From Bacteroidota bacterium (lineage in GTDB: Bacteria > Bacteroidota > Ignavibacteria > Kapaibacteriales > UBA2268): DNA of 48,209 nucleotides. Position 1 is the stretch's first letter, and the number at the start of each line of letters is the position of its first letter. Of this stretch, positions 15,893 through 24,768 are shown piece by piece. Position numbers and translations under genes: made by a program. The notes beneath the pieces are model-generated. The model was not told the DNA's origin. It worked only from the letters and a program-made list of their open reading frames with translations, and searched no databases. Location of the stretch: NCBI GenBank assembly GCA_024280675.1, contig JAJRPT010000117.1, positions 1 through 48,209 on the forward strand, read 5' to 3'.

Positions 15893-17714
15893 AATCTTCG
15901 TCAACTAATGCAGTCGAATCTTGCATCTGCTCGTCTTTGGCAATAACAATGTTAAAATAATATTTATACAGCTCACGCGCAATGGGGGCTGCAGCATAGG
16001 AACCAGTGCCACCATTTTCAACTAGAACAACCATTGCAATTTCCGGCTCATCCATCGGTGCAAAGCTCACAAACCAAGCATGTGGCTCTCCGTGTGGATT
16101 TTGAGCAGTCGATGTTTTCCCACAAATATCAAGCCCTGGCAGCCAAGTATTGCGGGCTGTCCCTCCTTCTTGATTGACCACTTTCCACATACCTTTTCGG
16201 ATAATGTCAAAGTTCTTCTTAGAGATATTCAACTTTTGTTCCCCGCTCGACACATTTTGATAGCGTCCCGATGCCTTGTTAAATACTTTCTCAACAATAC
16301 GTGGTTGAAATAGTGTTCCTGAGTTTGCAAGTGCTGCGGTGTAAGCCGCCATTTGAATTGGAGTTGTAAGAATTTCACCTTGCCCAATCCCATAGTTTAA
16401 TTCTTTCCATTTTGGAATTTTACCTTTGTATTCTTCGGAAATAGAACCGTAGGATCGGTAATTCCCTCTTGATTCATAGGGCAGATCCACTCCTGTCTTT
16501 TGTCCAAAGCCAAAGAGATTACCATAGCTTATCATTTTTTCTAAGCCAAGCTCCATCCCCAATTTATAAAAGAAAGTATTACAAGAGTTACGAATCGCAT
16601 TTTCGACTGAGATATTACCATCGACGTGTGAGCAGCGGAAGAACTTATTGCCAAGCTGATACCCCCCCTGACAAAGAAAAGTAGAATTTCTAGTAATTAT
16701 TCCTTCTTCGAGTCCGGCAAGGGCCACCAGCATTTTCCAAGAAGAACCTGGGGGATAGGCAGAGTTAATTGCTCTGTGTTGCAATGGCTTGTCTTTGTTA
16801 TTCCTTACCTTATTATAGACTTTTGTAGGGATTCTTCCTGAGAAATCCTGCAGATTATAATCTGGTGCCGAAACAAGAGAAAGTACCCCACCCGTTCTTG
16901 GGTCAATTATAACAAGTGCGCCAAGATTTCCTTCCATCAGTTCTTCGGCCCTTAGTTGAAGCGAGTCAATGATACTGAGGTGCAAATCAAAACCACTACG
17001 TGCGGGTTCGTCGAGTGAGCCGTTGTCATAGCTTGCAACCCTCTGCCCATATTTATTTACATTTACATACAAAAGCCCGAAGCTACCTTTGAGAAAATCT
17101 TCATACGAATTTTCAATACCATTTTTGCCAATAGCGTCACCTGGGGAATAATATTTCTTTTCCTTTATCTGTTTCCCAGATATCTCACCAATATATCCCA
17201 AGAGGTGTGTCATTCGGGACTGCTTATTGTAAGCTCTTTTGGATTCAACGCCAATGGAGACTCCTGGTAAATACCTGTTGTATTCTTCCAGCCCATAGAT
17301 AAAATGTGGGTCTATATCCTTAAACATTTTAATAGCTTTTCTGGAGGAGTAGTTTTTATATTTCTCTAATTTTTCAACAAGCTCAAGCGAATCTATTCCC
17401 GAAAGTTCACCAAAGAGTTGCTTAGGGCATTTTTCAAATTCTTTTTTAATCAGCGAAATAGAAAAAGATGGCTCTGAAAATACAATTCTTTTCCCTGATT
17501 TGTCAAATATATTTCCTCGAACTGGCTCAACCCTGAGCAATTTAACAGATTGTGTTTGTGCAATTTTATGATATTTGCCATATTGTACAAGTTGCAGCCA
17601 AGCCAGTCTGAGCGTAAACAATATGCCAATCAAATAAATCAGCCACAGAATCACATCTTTTCGCCTTGAGTGGGCAAAAAACGGATTATCCCCAATATTA
17701 ATTTTGAGTGGCAT
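15885..17714 (-). CDS. mrdA: Penicillin-binding protein 2 (cell-elongation transpeptidase)
   Basis: A 609-residue class B PBP with one N-terminal membrane segment near residues 18-42, a PBP dimerisation region and a C-terminal transpeptidase domain. The active-site triads are visible: Ser-Ser-Trp-Lys (S324), Ser-Cys-Asn near 378-380 and Lys-Thr-Ser near 532, with the Gly-Ile-Gly-Gln-Gly-Glu segment typical of PBP2. It normally pairs with the SEDS glycosyltransferase RodA. Here its upstream neighbour, overlapping by 17 bp, is an O-antigen-ligase-like protein instead. It is the last gene of a long minus-strand string beginning at 25541. Confidence 0.93.
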   Translation of the reverse strand: MPLKINIGDNPFFAHSRRKDVILWLIYLIGILFTLRLAWLQLVQYGKYHKIAQTQSVKLLRVEPVRGNIFDKSGKRIVFSEPSFSISLIKKEFEKCPKQLFGELSGIDSLELVEKLEKYKNYSSRKAIKMFKDIDPHFIYGLEEYNRYLPGVSIGVESKRAYNKQSRMTHLLGYIGEISGKQIKEKKYYSPGDAIGKNGIENSYEDFLKGSFGLLYVNVNKYGQRVASYDNGSLDEPARSGFDLHLSIIDSLQLRAEELMEGNLGALVIIDPRTGGVLSLVSAPDYNLQDFSGRIPTKVYNKVRNNKDKPLQHRAINSAYPPGSSWKMLVALAGLEEGIITRNSTFLCQGGYQLGNKFFRCSHVDGNISVENAIRNSCNTFFYKLGMELGLEKMISYGNLFGFGQKTGVDLPYESRGNYRSYGSISEEYKGKIPKWKELNYGIGQGEILTTPIQMAAYTAALANSGTLFQPRIVEKVFNKASGRYQNVSSGEQKLNISKKNFDIIRKGMWKVVNQEGGTARNTWLPGLDICGKTSTAQNPHGEPHAWFVSFAPMDEPEIAMVVLVENGGTGSYAAAPIARELYKYYFNIVIAKDEQMQDSTALVDEDFN

Positions 17715-19062
17715 TCTTTTTTAAGTTTTCAGAAATAGACAATACAGTGATTAGCAGAGGAAAGTAAATATAAAAATCTCTAAACATGACACTCGTAGTC
17801 AGCAAACTGGTGATAAAAACCAGTCCAAAGCTAGCCGCAACACAAGCCGATAGTGCCTTAGAATAATTGTCACCGTTCCAAATGGCTAGACTGACCGATT
17901 TCCAAAAATAGTAAATCAAGAAGAGATAAAACATTAATGCCATCGGAAAGCCAAAGCGATAAACAAAGGAAATATAGCCATTATGAACAAAACTACTTTG
18001 CCAATTTGTTTGTGTGATGAGATTATAATAGCTGTATTCTTTACTCATCCCACTTCCGCCCAAGGGAAAGCGTTTTATGTGCTCCCAAACCGCTTCATAT
18101 TCTTGAACCCTTGCCATAAGAGAAATATCTTTTTTATAGCTTTGAGTAGACGTAAATCTTTTCTGGAAATAACCCAATATTAGTTCTGAGCTTTGCCCAA
18201 AATAAAGCACAACAGAGAGGATGATGGAGGCAAATACTGCAAATGTTGTAATGTATATTTTGTATTTTTGACTGCTAGGCAGAAAAACCGTAGCCATCCC
18301 AAATCCAACTATTGTAGAAAACCAATAAATTCTGGACAATGAAATTATGAGTGCCACAAGAGAAAGGAAGAGAACAGAAATGATTAGAGTTTTGGCAAGC
18401 TTGCTAGGGTGCAGGTAAAATAAAATTGCTGAGAAAATGATTGACACCCCGCCCAAGAACTGACTTCCACGCCTGCCACTTGCAATTTCGTGGACAAATT
18501 CTGCAGAGGTTAAATTTTTATAACTAAGAAAAAGAGAGAATGAAGTAACAGCGATAATCGAGACAGCGGTAACGACAAGCAATTCATTGAGGTCATCTCT
18601 TGTTCTAAACTCATCTCTAAATGGAAAATACAAAAGTATTAACGAGAACATTAAAAACTCTCTCAAAACATTTAACAGCTCAGCACCAGAGACAATAGAC
18701 AGCGGAATCCAAAAAATGGCGACAAGTGTGAAGAAGATTAGAATCAGCATATCACCAAAGTTTTTCACAATGCTCTTCTTGTAAATAAACTTAGCCCGGA
18801 AGAACCAAAGCGACAGGCTTCCAATATAAAACACTCCCGTCAGAACGTCCAATACGCTAAGCCCTTCACCGGTAGTATTCAAAAAGACAAAAGAGCTAAG
18901 TAGTATCACATAAAGTTGCTTACGAGTGTTAAAAGAGAGCAAATACAGGAGCAACGCGCCAATTATTGCCCCCAGAGAATACAGTCCTATTCCCTCCCAG
19001 AGCGAATAGAGGATAAATGCAATAAAGGCAATAGCAAGCGATATTATGGCATTATTCTTCAG
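17698..19062 (-). CDS. Wzy/WaaL-type O-antigen polymerase or ligase, start uncertain
   Basis: A multi-spanning protein of about 420-455 residues with the Wzy_C pattern: an Ser-Leu-Ser-Arg-Ile-Tyr segment, a large central loop, Arg-Val-Gln-Glu-Tyr-Glu-Ala-Val-Trp, Gly-Gly-Ser-Gly-Met and His-Asn-Gly-Tyr with a following Arg-Phe-Gly. It should polymerise or transfer lipid-linked glycans. The start is a problem. The first standard start codon in frame is TTG at 18954, but the frame stays open to 19083 and encodes two more hydrophobic stretches. No ATG, GTG or TTG occurs in that extension; CTG at 19062-19060 is the best of poor options and is used here. The Wzz-like gene ends 5 bp beyond the open frame. 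Confidence 0.8.
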   Translation of the reverse strand: MKNNAIISLAIAFIAFILYSLWEGIGLYSLGAIIGALLLYLLSFNTRKQLYVILLSSFVFLNTTGEGLSVLDVLTGVFYIGSLSLWFFRAKFIYKKSIVKNFGDMLILIFFTLVAIFWIPLSIVSGAELLNVLREFLMFSLILLYFPFRDEFRTRDDLNELLVVTAVSIIAVTSFSLFLSYKNLTSAEFVHEIASGRRGSQFLGGVSIIFSAILFYLHPSKLAKTLIISVLFLSLVALIISLSRIYWFSTIVGFGMATVFLPSSQKYKIYITTFAVFASIILSVVLYFGQSSELILGYFQKRFTSTQSYKKDISLMARVQEYEAVWEHIKRFPLGGSGMSKEYSYYNLITQTNWQSSFVHNGYISFVYRFGFPMALMFYLFLIYYFWKSVSLAIWNGDNYSKALSACVAASFGLVFITSLLTTSVMFRDFYIYFPLLITVLSISENLKKNATQN

Positions 19063-19088
19063 AGTTCTGCGTCTTTTTGTTGATTAAT

Positions 19089-20264
19089 TTATTCTGAAAT
19101 ATACTTGAGCTTATTTCTAAGATCCCTCAAATTATCGCCTATTAGGATAATGAGTATAACAAAGGCAAAGCTACCAAAAAAAGCACCCAAGACTAAGACA
19201 CTTCTCTTGGGTCTATCTTTTTTGTCGGCAACAAGTGCTTCATCGACCACATAAAGGTTCTTAATATTTTTACTAACATCCAGCTTAGCTTTTTCAAGCA
19301 CTGGAAGCAATATAGCCTTGACTTTTGAATATGTTTCAAAATCTACAAACAATCGAGCATATTCGAGTGCAACCCCAGAACCTTCATCGAGCGAGAAATT
19401 CCCAGCAAATCCTGGTTTGCTTTGAGCATTTGCTATACTTTTCTTTAATTCTGCAACAATTTGAGTATAATACATGGTTTCCTGAGCATTTTCTCCATAG
19501 ATGGAAGAGCTTAGCCCAAGCATAGTTTGAGCCGTGAATTCTTTAGCCTTTAGTTCGGAGAGAACCTTGCTAACACCTTTTGCTTGCTCTTCAAAAGAAA
19601 GTATCCCATATTTTCTGCTAAAAGATTTTAGCGAATCAGAAACTAAAATAAGTCCATCATTTATGAATTTAATTCTTTTTTCCATATAGGTAAGATTAAA
19701 TTTAGATTCTTCACGAGAGAGCTTGAGCGATAAATCATTAGCAAACATCACAAAATCATTAACCATATCACGAGCCCTCACAGGATCTGTATCCCATATC
19801 GAGATTGTAAAGTTCCCTTCTTCTTCCAGCGTGATATCGAGATTCCCATAAAATGCTTTTCGTACTTTACTCATAAGAGTATCGGGTATCTCATAAACTT
19901 CAGCTAAATTATGCTTGCCAATAATGGAATCCACCACAGTCCTTGAAGACAGAATAACCATATAGCTGTAACCCTCCTCGGCACCTCCACCAAGCTTTCC
20001 CAGACCAAACTGTTTCAGAGCCGAGCCAATGGAGGAGATTGTACCCTCAAGTGCTGATTCACCTCCTTGGGGCGGCACAAGATTAGCCGTGGACTTAAAG
20101 TACACATCCATAACAAAGAGCGAATAAACGGCGGTAATGACTGCCGAAAGAAAGGAAACAGAAATTATCAGTATTTTCCTCCTCCATAATCTAGAGAAGA
20201 ATAAAAGCCCAAGTGAGGTTTCACCACTGGCATTTTCTTTTGTTTTTGTGTTATTATTTTCCAT
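19089..20264 (-). CDS. Wzz/GumC-type chain-length determinant (polysaccharide co-polymerase)
   Basis: A 391-residue inner-membrane protein with two membrane segments, near residues 31-52 and 360-380, flanking a long periplasmic helical region. This is the architecture of Wzz-type chain-length regulators. A proline-rich patch after the first half (Leu-Val-Pro-Pro-Gln-Gly-Gly near residue 62) and a Lys-Asp-Arg-Pro-Lys-Arg before the last helix fit the family. No tyrosine kinase domain follows. It lies directly upstream of the Wzy/ligase-like gene, with which it probably works on a surface glycan, and 1 bp after the tldE homologue. Confidence 0.87.
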   Translation of the reverse strand: MENNNTKTKENASGETSLGLLFFSRLWRRKILIISVSFLSAVITAVYSLFVMDVYFKSTANLVPPQGGESALEGTISSIGSALKQFGLGKLGGGAEEGYSYMVILSSRTVVDSIIGKHNLAEVYEIPDTLMSKVRKAFYGNLDITLEEEGNFTISIWDTDPVRARDMVNDFVMFANDLSLKLSREESKFNLTYMEKRIKFINDGLILVSDSLKSFSRKYGILSFEEQAKGVSKVLSELKAKEFTAQTMLGLSSSIYGENAQETMYYTQIVAELKKSIANAQSKPGFAGNFSLDEGSGVALEYARLFVDFETYSKVKAILLPVLEKAKLDVSKNIKNLYVVDEALVADKKDRPKRSVLVLGAFFGSFAFVILIILIGDNLRDLRNKLKYISE

Positions 20265-20265
20265 A

Positions 20266-22032
20266 TTATTTTAATTTACTTATTGGATTTTTAACTACTG
20301 GTGTTTTTGTAAAATCTTTTTCATACATAATCATTTCAAAATCTTCCAAGAGATACTCTGGGGTGATGATGGCAGCACCCACAAACTGTGACCCTCCAGA
20401 AACAAAAGAAGAAATCACCGCTCGCCCAAGATAATTATAGGCAACCGCCTCATCACCAGTCAAAACAATATCACGGAAAGATCTTACATTCACATTTTTC
20501 CCTATCAAGCCACGAGTAACTTCTTCTTTTCCGTCAGTGTATATTTTCGTTAAGCGGGTTGGTGTAAAGCTAGATTTGGAATCCATAAATGGAAATAGTG
20601 TGGGATTTGATTTGTACAAAGTTGTGGCAAAGACATTTGGATTCATAATTCTTTCGACAATTATTCCATAGTCGAGCAAGCGTTCTTTGCATATTTCTAT
20701 TAGTTTCTTTTTCAAGCTATCCCGGGAAACACCACTTTGATTGCTTGTAACTTTAATATTAGAAATCATGGCGGCTCCCTCTCTTTTGTGGGCATTTGAT
20801 TTCATCACTTTTTTTGTTGGGACTCGGCTTGAGAGTAGGTTTTTCAAGTATCCGCCTTCGACAAGTGAGACCGAATCAGGAATCAGCCCATCGTCATCAA
20901 TTTCATAATTTCCAAGCAGTTCCGTATTTCTAAATTTTTTCATATTAGGCAATGCCGCAATCGAGAGGAATTCTGGCAAAACTTTCCCACCAATTTTTCT
21001 TTGAAATGCGAGCGAATTATTTCCCGTGGAGAATCCACCTTCGGAGATTGCCTCCCTTTGTGCAACCAAATTCGGCAAGAAAAACTGTGCCATAAGCTCC
21101 GAGGGAGAATTGCCCAAGAACAAGACAGGACCATTGTAATCGTCCTCTATTGCTTGGGCGTGATAGCTTGCCGAAAGTCTTTGAGCCAACCTTTTTGCTT
21201 GCGTGTACATTTGCCCGCTTGGAGGCAGATTCTCTGGATCTTTGCTAAATGCAGTATAAAAATCTCCAAGTGGCATACCGTCCTTGGCCTTAGTTGTTGC
21301 CACTACTTCTAGTCCCGTGTAGTAGGAATCGGAGCGAAAGGAAGTACCTTCCGAATTCATATAATAGACCGATTTGGGGATAAACTCAATCAAGGCCACA
21401 GACGAATTAATCACTGGGTATTTTACAAAAACAGAAGATATTTTCTTTAACAATTTTCTAAATTTAGCAGTATCTAGTTTTGGAACATCTTTGGTAAAAT
21501 TATGCTCAGAGGCTTCTGCGGTTAAGAAATCTGGAGTGGTATCCCGCCTTATTTTATTTTTAAGTGCCGCAATTTTCTTTGAATAAAGTTCTGCCGATTG
21601 CTTAAAGGCAGCGTCTGTGGCAAGCCATAGTTCCCGTCTCAGATAATCATAATCTGGTTCAAAGGAGACCAACCTATTTTTAAATCTTTGCTCATCATCG
21701 GATGAGCCAAAGAAATTTAGCCCCACATCAAAGAAGTTGCTATTGTCGAATTTATAATCACCAACCCTCACATTAACACTAAGTCTGGCGTATTTGTTTG
21801 CCGATTCCGAAACGATTGAACCAAGCGAAGTCTCGAGCGAATATGGGCTTAATATTTCTAGTTTATATTCAATGAAATAAACATTTTGTAATCCGTCGAT
21901 TTTTAGTTCAGAGATCGAGCGATTCATCTCGTCTTTCATTGCACCAAAAATTGATTCACCAGAGACTACACTAGCTTTTACAGAGAAGCCCAAAGACAAC
22001 AGCCAGATTATTAAAATGCAGTAGGTTTTCAT
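20266..22032 (-). CDS. Exported TldE/PmbA-like protein (non-metal partner of TldD)
   Basis: A protein of about 588 residues, TldD/PmbA superfamily, from the ATG at 22032, 1 bp after the tldD-like stop; an ATG at 22056 would add 8 basic residues and overlap tldD by 23 bp. It begins with a signal peptide (Lys-Thr then a hydrophobic core, ending Ser-Val-Lys-Ala-Ser). The superfamily C-terminal domain is recognisable, but the metal motif is absent: the position equivalent to HExxxH reads around Met-Ala-Gln-Phe-Phe-Leu-Pro. TldE-type proteins are the inactive partners in TldD-TldE heterodimeric peptidases. Pairing with the adjacent gene is therefore expected. Confidence 0.83.
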   Translation of the reverse strand: MKTYCILIIWLLSLGFSVKASVVSGESIFGAMKDEMNRSISELKIDGLQNVYFIEYKLEILSPYSLETSLGSIVSESANKYARLSVNVRVGDYKFDNSNFFDVGLNFFGSSDDEQRFKNRLVSFEPDYDYLRRELWLATDAAFKQSAELYSKKIAALKNKIRRDTTPDFLTAEASEHNFTKDVPKLDTAKFRKLLKKISSVFVKYPVINSSVALIEFIPKSVYYMNSEGTSFRSDSYYTGLEVVATTKAKDGMPLGDFYTAFSKDPENLPPSGQMYTQAKRLAQRLSASYHAQAIEDDYNGPVLFLGNSPSELMAQFFLPNLVAQREAISEGGFSTGNNSLAFQRKIGGKVLPEFLSIAALPNMKKFRNTELLGNYEIDDDGLIPDSVSLVEGGYLKNLLSSRVPTKKVMKSNAHKREGAAMISNIKVTSNQSGVSRDSLKKKLIEICKERLLDYGIIVERIMNPNVFATTLYKSNPTLFPFMDSKSSFTPTRLTKIYTDGKEEVTRGLIGKNVNVRSFRDIVLTGDEAVAYNYLGRAVISSFVSGGSQFVGAAIITPEYLLEDFEMIMYEKDFTKTPVVKNPISKLK

Positions 22033-22033
22033 T

Positions 22034-23740
22034 TTAGTTTTTAATTTTATCATCATTTATTTTAATTTTATTTTGTGGAGGAGGCAATAATGGCAATTTG
22101 GCTTGTGATTTTCTTTTTTTCTGAATTTCGATATGCGAGATGAGAAGAGATGGTGAGCAAGCCGATACAGGCACTCCACCAGATTCGGCACCACAAATCC
22201 CATTGAATACACCAAGGTCATCACCGCTTGCCATAATATTTTTGAAAGTAGCAAGTGGTGTTCCGATAAGATCGACACCACGAACAAGTTCATCGGGGCG
22301 ACCATCGGTGAAGACCTTGTAGACAACAAGCGGCATCACATTGAAAGCATTTGGTATTGTCCGGGAGGTGAATGTAAAGCCACCTTGCACCACATCGAAG
22401 AGTAGCCCATATTCTTTATTTTGATTTTTGCATTCTTCAATGAGTTTATCTCTGAGTTCTGCAATGGTCACAGTTTTGTTAGTTTCGACAATAAGATTAG
22501 ATTGGCGTGAGACGGCTTTTCTTCCTTGTTGTCTTCTTCCGTGACCGTTTGAGACTGGGAAATTTTCAATTGGAGAGCGACTCATCAGGAAACTTTTAAA
22601 TTTGCCTGAAACGACGCTGACAACTTTCTGAGATTTTATTCCTTCATCGTCGTATGGATAATAACCTGATAGTTCATTGCCTTGCAACTCTTTTTTGTTT
22701 GGATCAAAGACCACACTGATAAAATCTGGTAGTATTTCTTTGTCCACCATTTTTTTAAACATCTGGCTGGAGTTCGGATCTTTTTCCCTGTGACCTTCAA
22801 CCCGGTGACCAAATATTTCATGGAAGAAAACCCCTGCTGCTTCGCCCGAGAGGATTGCCGGTCCGGAATAAGTTTGAGCAATGGGTGATTGCCTCAACTT
22901 ACTCAGAGTGACGATTAGCCGATCAATATCTTTTGAGATATAATCGATACTGGGCAAATTTTCTGGATGAAAAGAGAAGTAGGAATTATAGAGTGGCAGA
23001 CTCATACCGTCTTCGGCCTTTGTTTTTGCATTGACCATCAGTCTTGCCGCCGCCTGAGTCCATCTCAACTTAGTTCCATCACTACCCACAAAATACTTTG
23101 TTTTATATTCTAGCGAAAGCGAGACTTGAGCAGAGAATATCCAGGGGTGTGCTGAGAATTTAACTGAGAGCTGGTTTAATTTCTCTTCCCATTTTGATTT
23201 ATCAATACTGGGTCGAAGAATTTCCTCACTAATATCGACCACAGTTTTCTCACGACTTAAATCGGCTGAGAGGTCATCTTCTTTTATTTTAACAGCTTTA
23301 TTGGAGAGAGCTTTTTCGTATCTTTGTATAGCTCCTTTGTATTTGTTGTCTGTTGCAAGCCATATTTTTTGCGTGATAGCATCCTTAATATTTTCCAGAG
23401 GCAGATTGACACCCCCACGCGCAGAGCCAAAGTTGAACGATTGCCCACGAATAATGTGAGTATTATCAAAATCATAACTTCCCCCCCTCAAGTCAATATC
23501 TAGCACTCTATTTAGTGCATCTACACTTCGCAAGGTTTTCCCTCCGGTAGAAATAATATTTACAGATTGCACCTCAGTGAGTCCATATCCAATATAATAG
23601 GGTGGCAGAGGTTCGGAGGCAAGCCCATCGAAGTTCCTCTTCAGCTCATCTGAAAGGATATCAAGCAGTTCATCAGATTTAGAATCAAGAGAAAATAAAC
23701 TAAGAACCAGCAAACATAATATTATCATTTTTTTATTCAT
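22034..23740 (-). CDS. Exported TldD-like metallopeptidase
   Basis: A 568-residue TldD-family protein with the zinc motif His-Glu-Ile-Phe-Gly-His (H307, E308, H312) and the C-terminal cysteine ligand region Gly-Ile-Cys-Gly-Ala-Glu-Ser-Gly-Gly-Val-Pro-Val. Unlike the classical cytoplasmic TldD, it starts with a clear signal peptide (Met-Asn-Lys-Lys then a Leu-rich core, ending near residue 22). Together with the following TldE-like protein it may form a periplasmic peptidase; TldD/TldE complexes are known to cleave unstructured peptides. It is longer than Escherichia coli TldD (about 480), mostly through an extended N-terminal half. Its start overlaps the gpmA stop by 4 bp. Confidence 0.9.
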   Translation of the reverse strand: MNKKMIILCLLVLSLFSLDSKSDELLDILSDELKRNFDGLASEPLPPYYIGYGLTEVQSVNIISTGGKTLRSVDALNRVLDIDLRGGSYDFDNTHIIRGQSFNFGSARGGVNLPLENIKDAITQKIWLATDNKYKGAIQRYEKALSNKAVKIKEDDLSADLSREKTVVDISEEILRPSIDKSKWEEKLNQLSVKFSAHPWIFSAQVSLSLEYKTKYFVGSDGTKLRWTQAAARLMVNAKTKAEDGMSLPLYNSYFSFHPENLPSIDYISKDIDRLIVTLSKLRQSPIAQTYSGPAILSGEAAGVFFHEIFGHRVEGHREKDPNSSQMFKKMVDKEILPDFISVVFDPNKKELQGNELSGYYPYDDEGIKSQKVVSVVSGKFKSFLMSRSPIENFPVSNGHGRRQQGRKAVSRQSNLIVETNKTVTIAELRDKLIEECKNQNKEYGLLFDVVQGGFTFTSRTIPNAFNVMPLVVYKVFTDGRPDELVRGVDLIGTPLATFKNIMASGDDLGVFNGICGAESGGVPVSACSPSLLISHIEIQKKRKSQAKLPLLPPPQNKIKINDDKIKN

Positions 23741-24348
23741 TTATCTAAATATCCTTTTTCTTTTATATAGAGATTCTGATCCATTTCATAAAGCCTTGGC
23801 ACGCCCGTTGGAATGTTCATATTTGGTATTTCTTCCTTTGGGATATTTTCTAAATACATTAGCAACGCGCGAAGCGAATTCCCATGAGCGACAATCAATA
23901 TATTTTTTCCATTTTTTAGCAAAGGCTCAATATTATCTTTATAATAGGGGAGAACCCTTTCCTTGGTATCTTTTAGTGATTCTCCATTGGGTGGCGGGAT
24001 GTCAAAGCTTCTTCTCCATATATGGAGTTGATCTTTTCCAAACTTCTCACCAATTTCAGTTTTATTTTGCCCTTGCAAATCGCCGTAATGCCGCTCATTC
24101 AGTGCCTTGTCCCGCAATGTGGGAATTTTCTCAAAACCAGCACCAAGGCAAATTATATTAGCCGTTTCAACCGCACGGATTAGCACCGATGTGAAAAGAT
24201 AATCAAAAGAATATTCTTTTAAGAGTTCGCCAGCTTTCCTTGCCTCATCTTCGCCTTTTTCTGTGAGTTCAATATCCTCCCAACCTGTGAAAATATTAAG
24301 CAAGTTCCATTTTGATTGTCCATGTCGGACGAGTACTAATTTTGGCAT
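23737..24348 (-). CDS. gpmA: 2,3-bisphosphoglycerate-dependent phosphoglycerate mutase
   Basis: A 203-residue histidine phosphatase superfamily enzyme. The phosphohistidine motif Val-Arg-His-Gly-Gln-Ser (H9), Gly-Trp near 22-23, the Asn-Glu-Arg-His-Tyr-Gly-Asp-Leu-Gln-Gly motif near 87-96, the Pro-Pro-Pro-Asn-Gly-Glu-Ser segment near 118-124 and Ala-His-Gly-Asn-Ser near 155-159 are all characteristic of dPGM. It interconverts 3- and 2-phosphoglycerate in glycolysis. It is somewhat shorter than the 228-250 residues of enteric enzymes, like other compact bacterial forms. It follows the epimerase gene by 10 bp and overlaps the tldD-like start as ATGA. Confidence 0.94.
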   Translation of the reverse strand: MPKLVLVRHGQSKWNLLNIFTGWEDIELTEKGEDEARKAGELLKEYSFDYLFTSVLIRAVETANIICLGAGFEKIPTLRDKALNERHYGDLQGQNKTEIGEKFGKDQLHIWRRSFDIPPPNGESLKDTKERVLPYYKDNIEPLLKNGKNILIVAHGNSLRALLMYLENIPKEEIPNMNIPTGVPRLYEMDQNLYIKEKGYLDK

Positions 24349-24358
24349 TTCTCTATAT

Positions 24359-24768
24359 TTATTTGTTCATACTATTCTGGCAAAGTTCCATCAGCACACC
24401 GCCAGTTGATTTTGGATGTAAAAAAGCAATTAAACTCTGGTGGGCACCATTTCTGGCTTCTTTGTCAATTAAATTAATTCCAATCCCCTCAAGTCTAAGA
24501 AGCTCACCATTTACATCATTTGATTTAAAGCGATGTGATGAATACCTTCGCCTCTTTTGGCAATGAACTTTGCAATGGGCGAGTCATCGCCAGTGGCGGC
24601 GGTCAGTTCAATTTTTACGTCTCCAACCAAGAAGGACGCAATTTCCACCATCTGCTCTTCGACTCTTTCTCTGTGGAGATCTGTAAACTCAAAAACTTTC
24701 TTGTACAAGTCAATACTTTCTTCAATGTCTTTGACTGCAATTCCTATGTGATCGAGCGACTCAATCAT
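24359..24768 (-). pseudogene. mce: Methylmalonyl-CoA epimerase, split by a one-base frameshift
   Basis: A vicinal-oxygen-chelate (glyoxalase-fold) protein. The first part, read from 24768, begins with Leu-Asp-His-Ile-Gly-Ile-Ala-Val and runs to Gly-Ile-His-His-Ile-Ala-Leu, then hits a stop at 24511. The missing C-terminal half lies in another frame directly downstream: Asn-Asp-Val-Asn-Gly-Glu, later Phe-Leu-His-Pro-Lys-Ser-Thr-Gly-Gly-Val-Leu-Met-Glu-Leu-Cys, ending at TAA 24361-24359. Adding one A on the coding strand in the short run at 24524-24526 restores a complete frame of about 136 residues, the family length. This is either a recent inactivation or a sequencing/assembly error. The family epimerises (R)- and (S)-methylmalonyl-CoA in propionate metabolism. 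Confidence 0.85.

Noticed and set aside
17698..19062. RodA (SEDS) next to mrdA
   Set aside because: The polytopic protein has Wzy/WaaL-type motifs (large loop, His-Asn-Gly-Tyr) and sits beside a Wzz-like gene; SEDS motifs are not seen.
23796..24161. 121-codon plus-strand frame opposite gpmA
   Set aside because: It is antisense to a clear phosphoglycerate mutase gene and has no recognisable domain.
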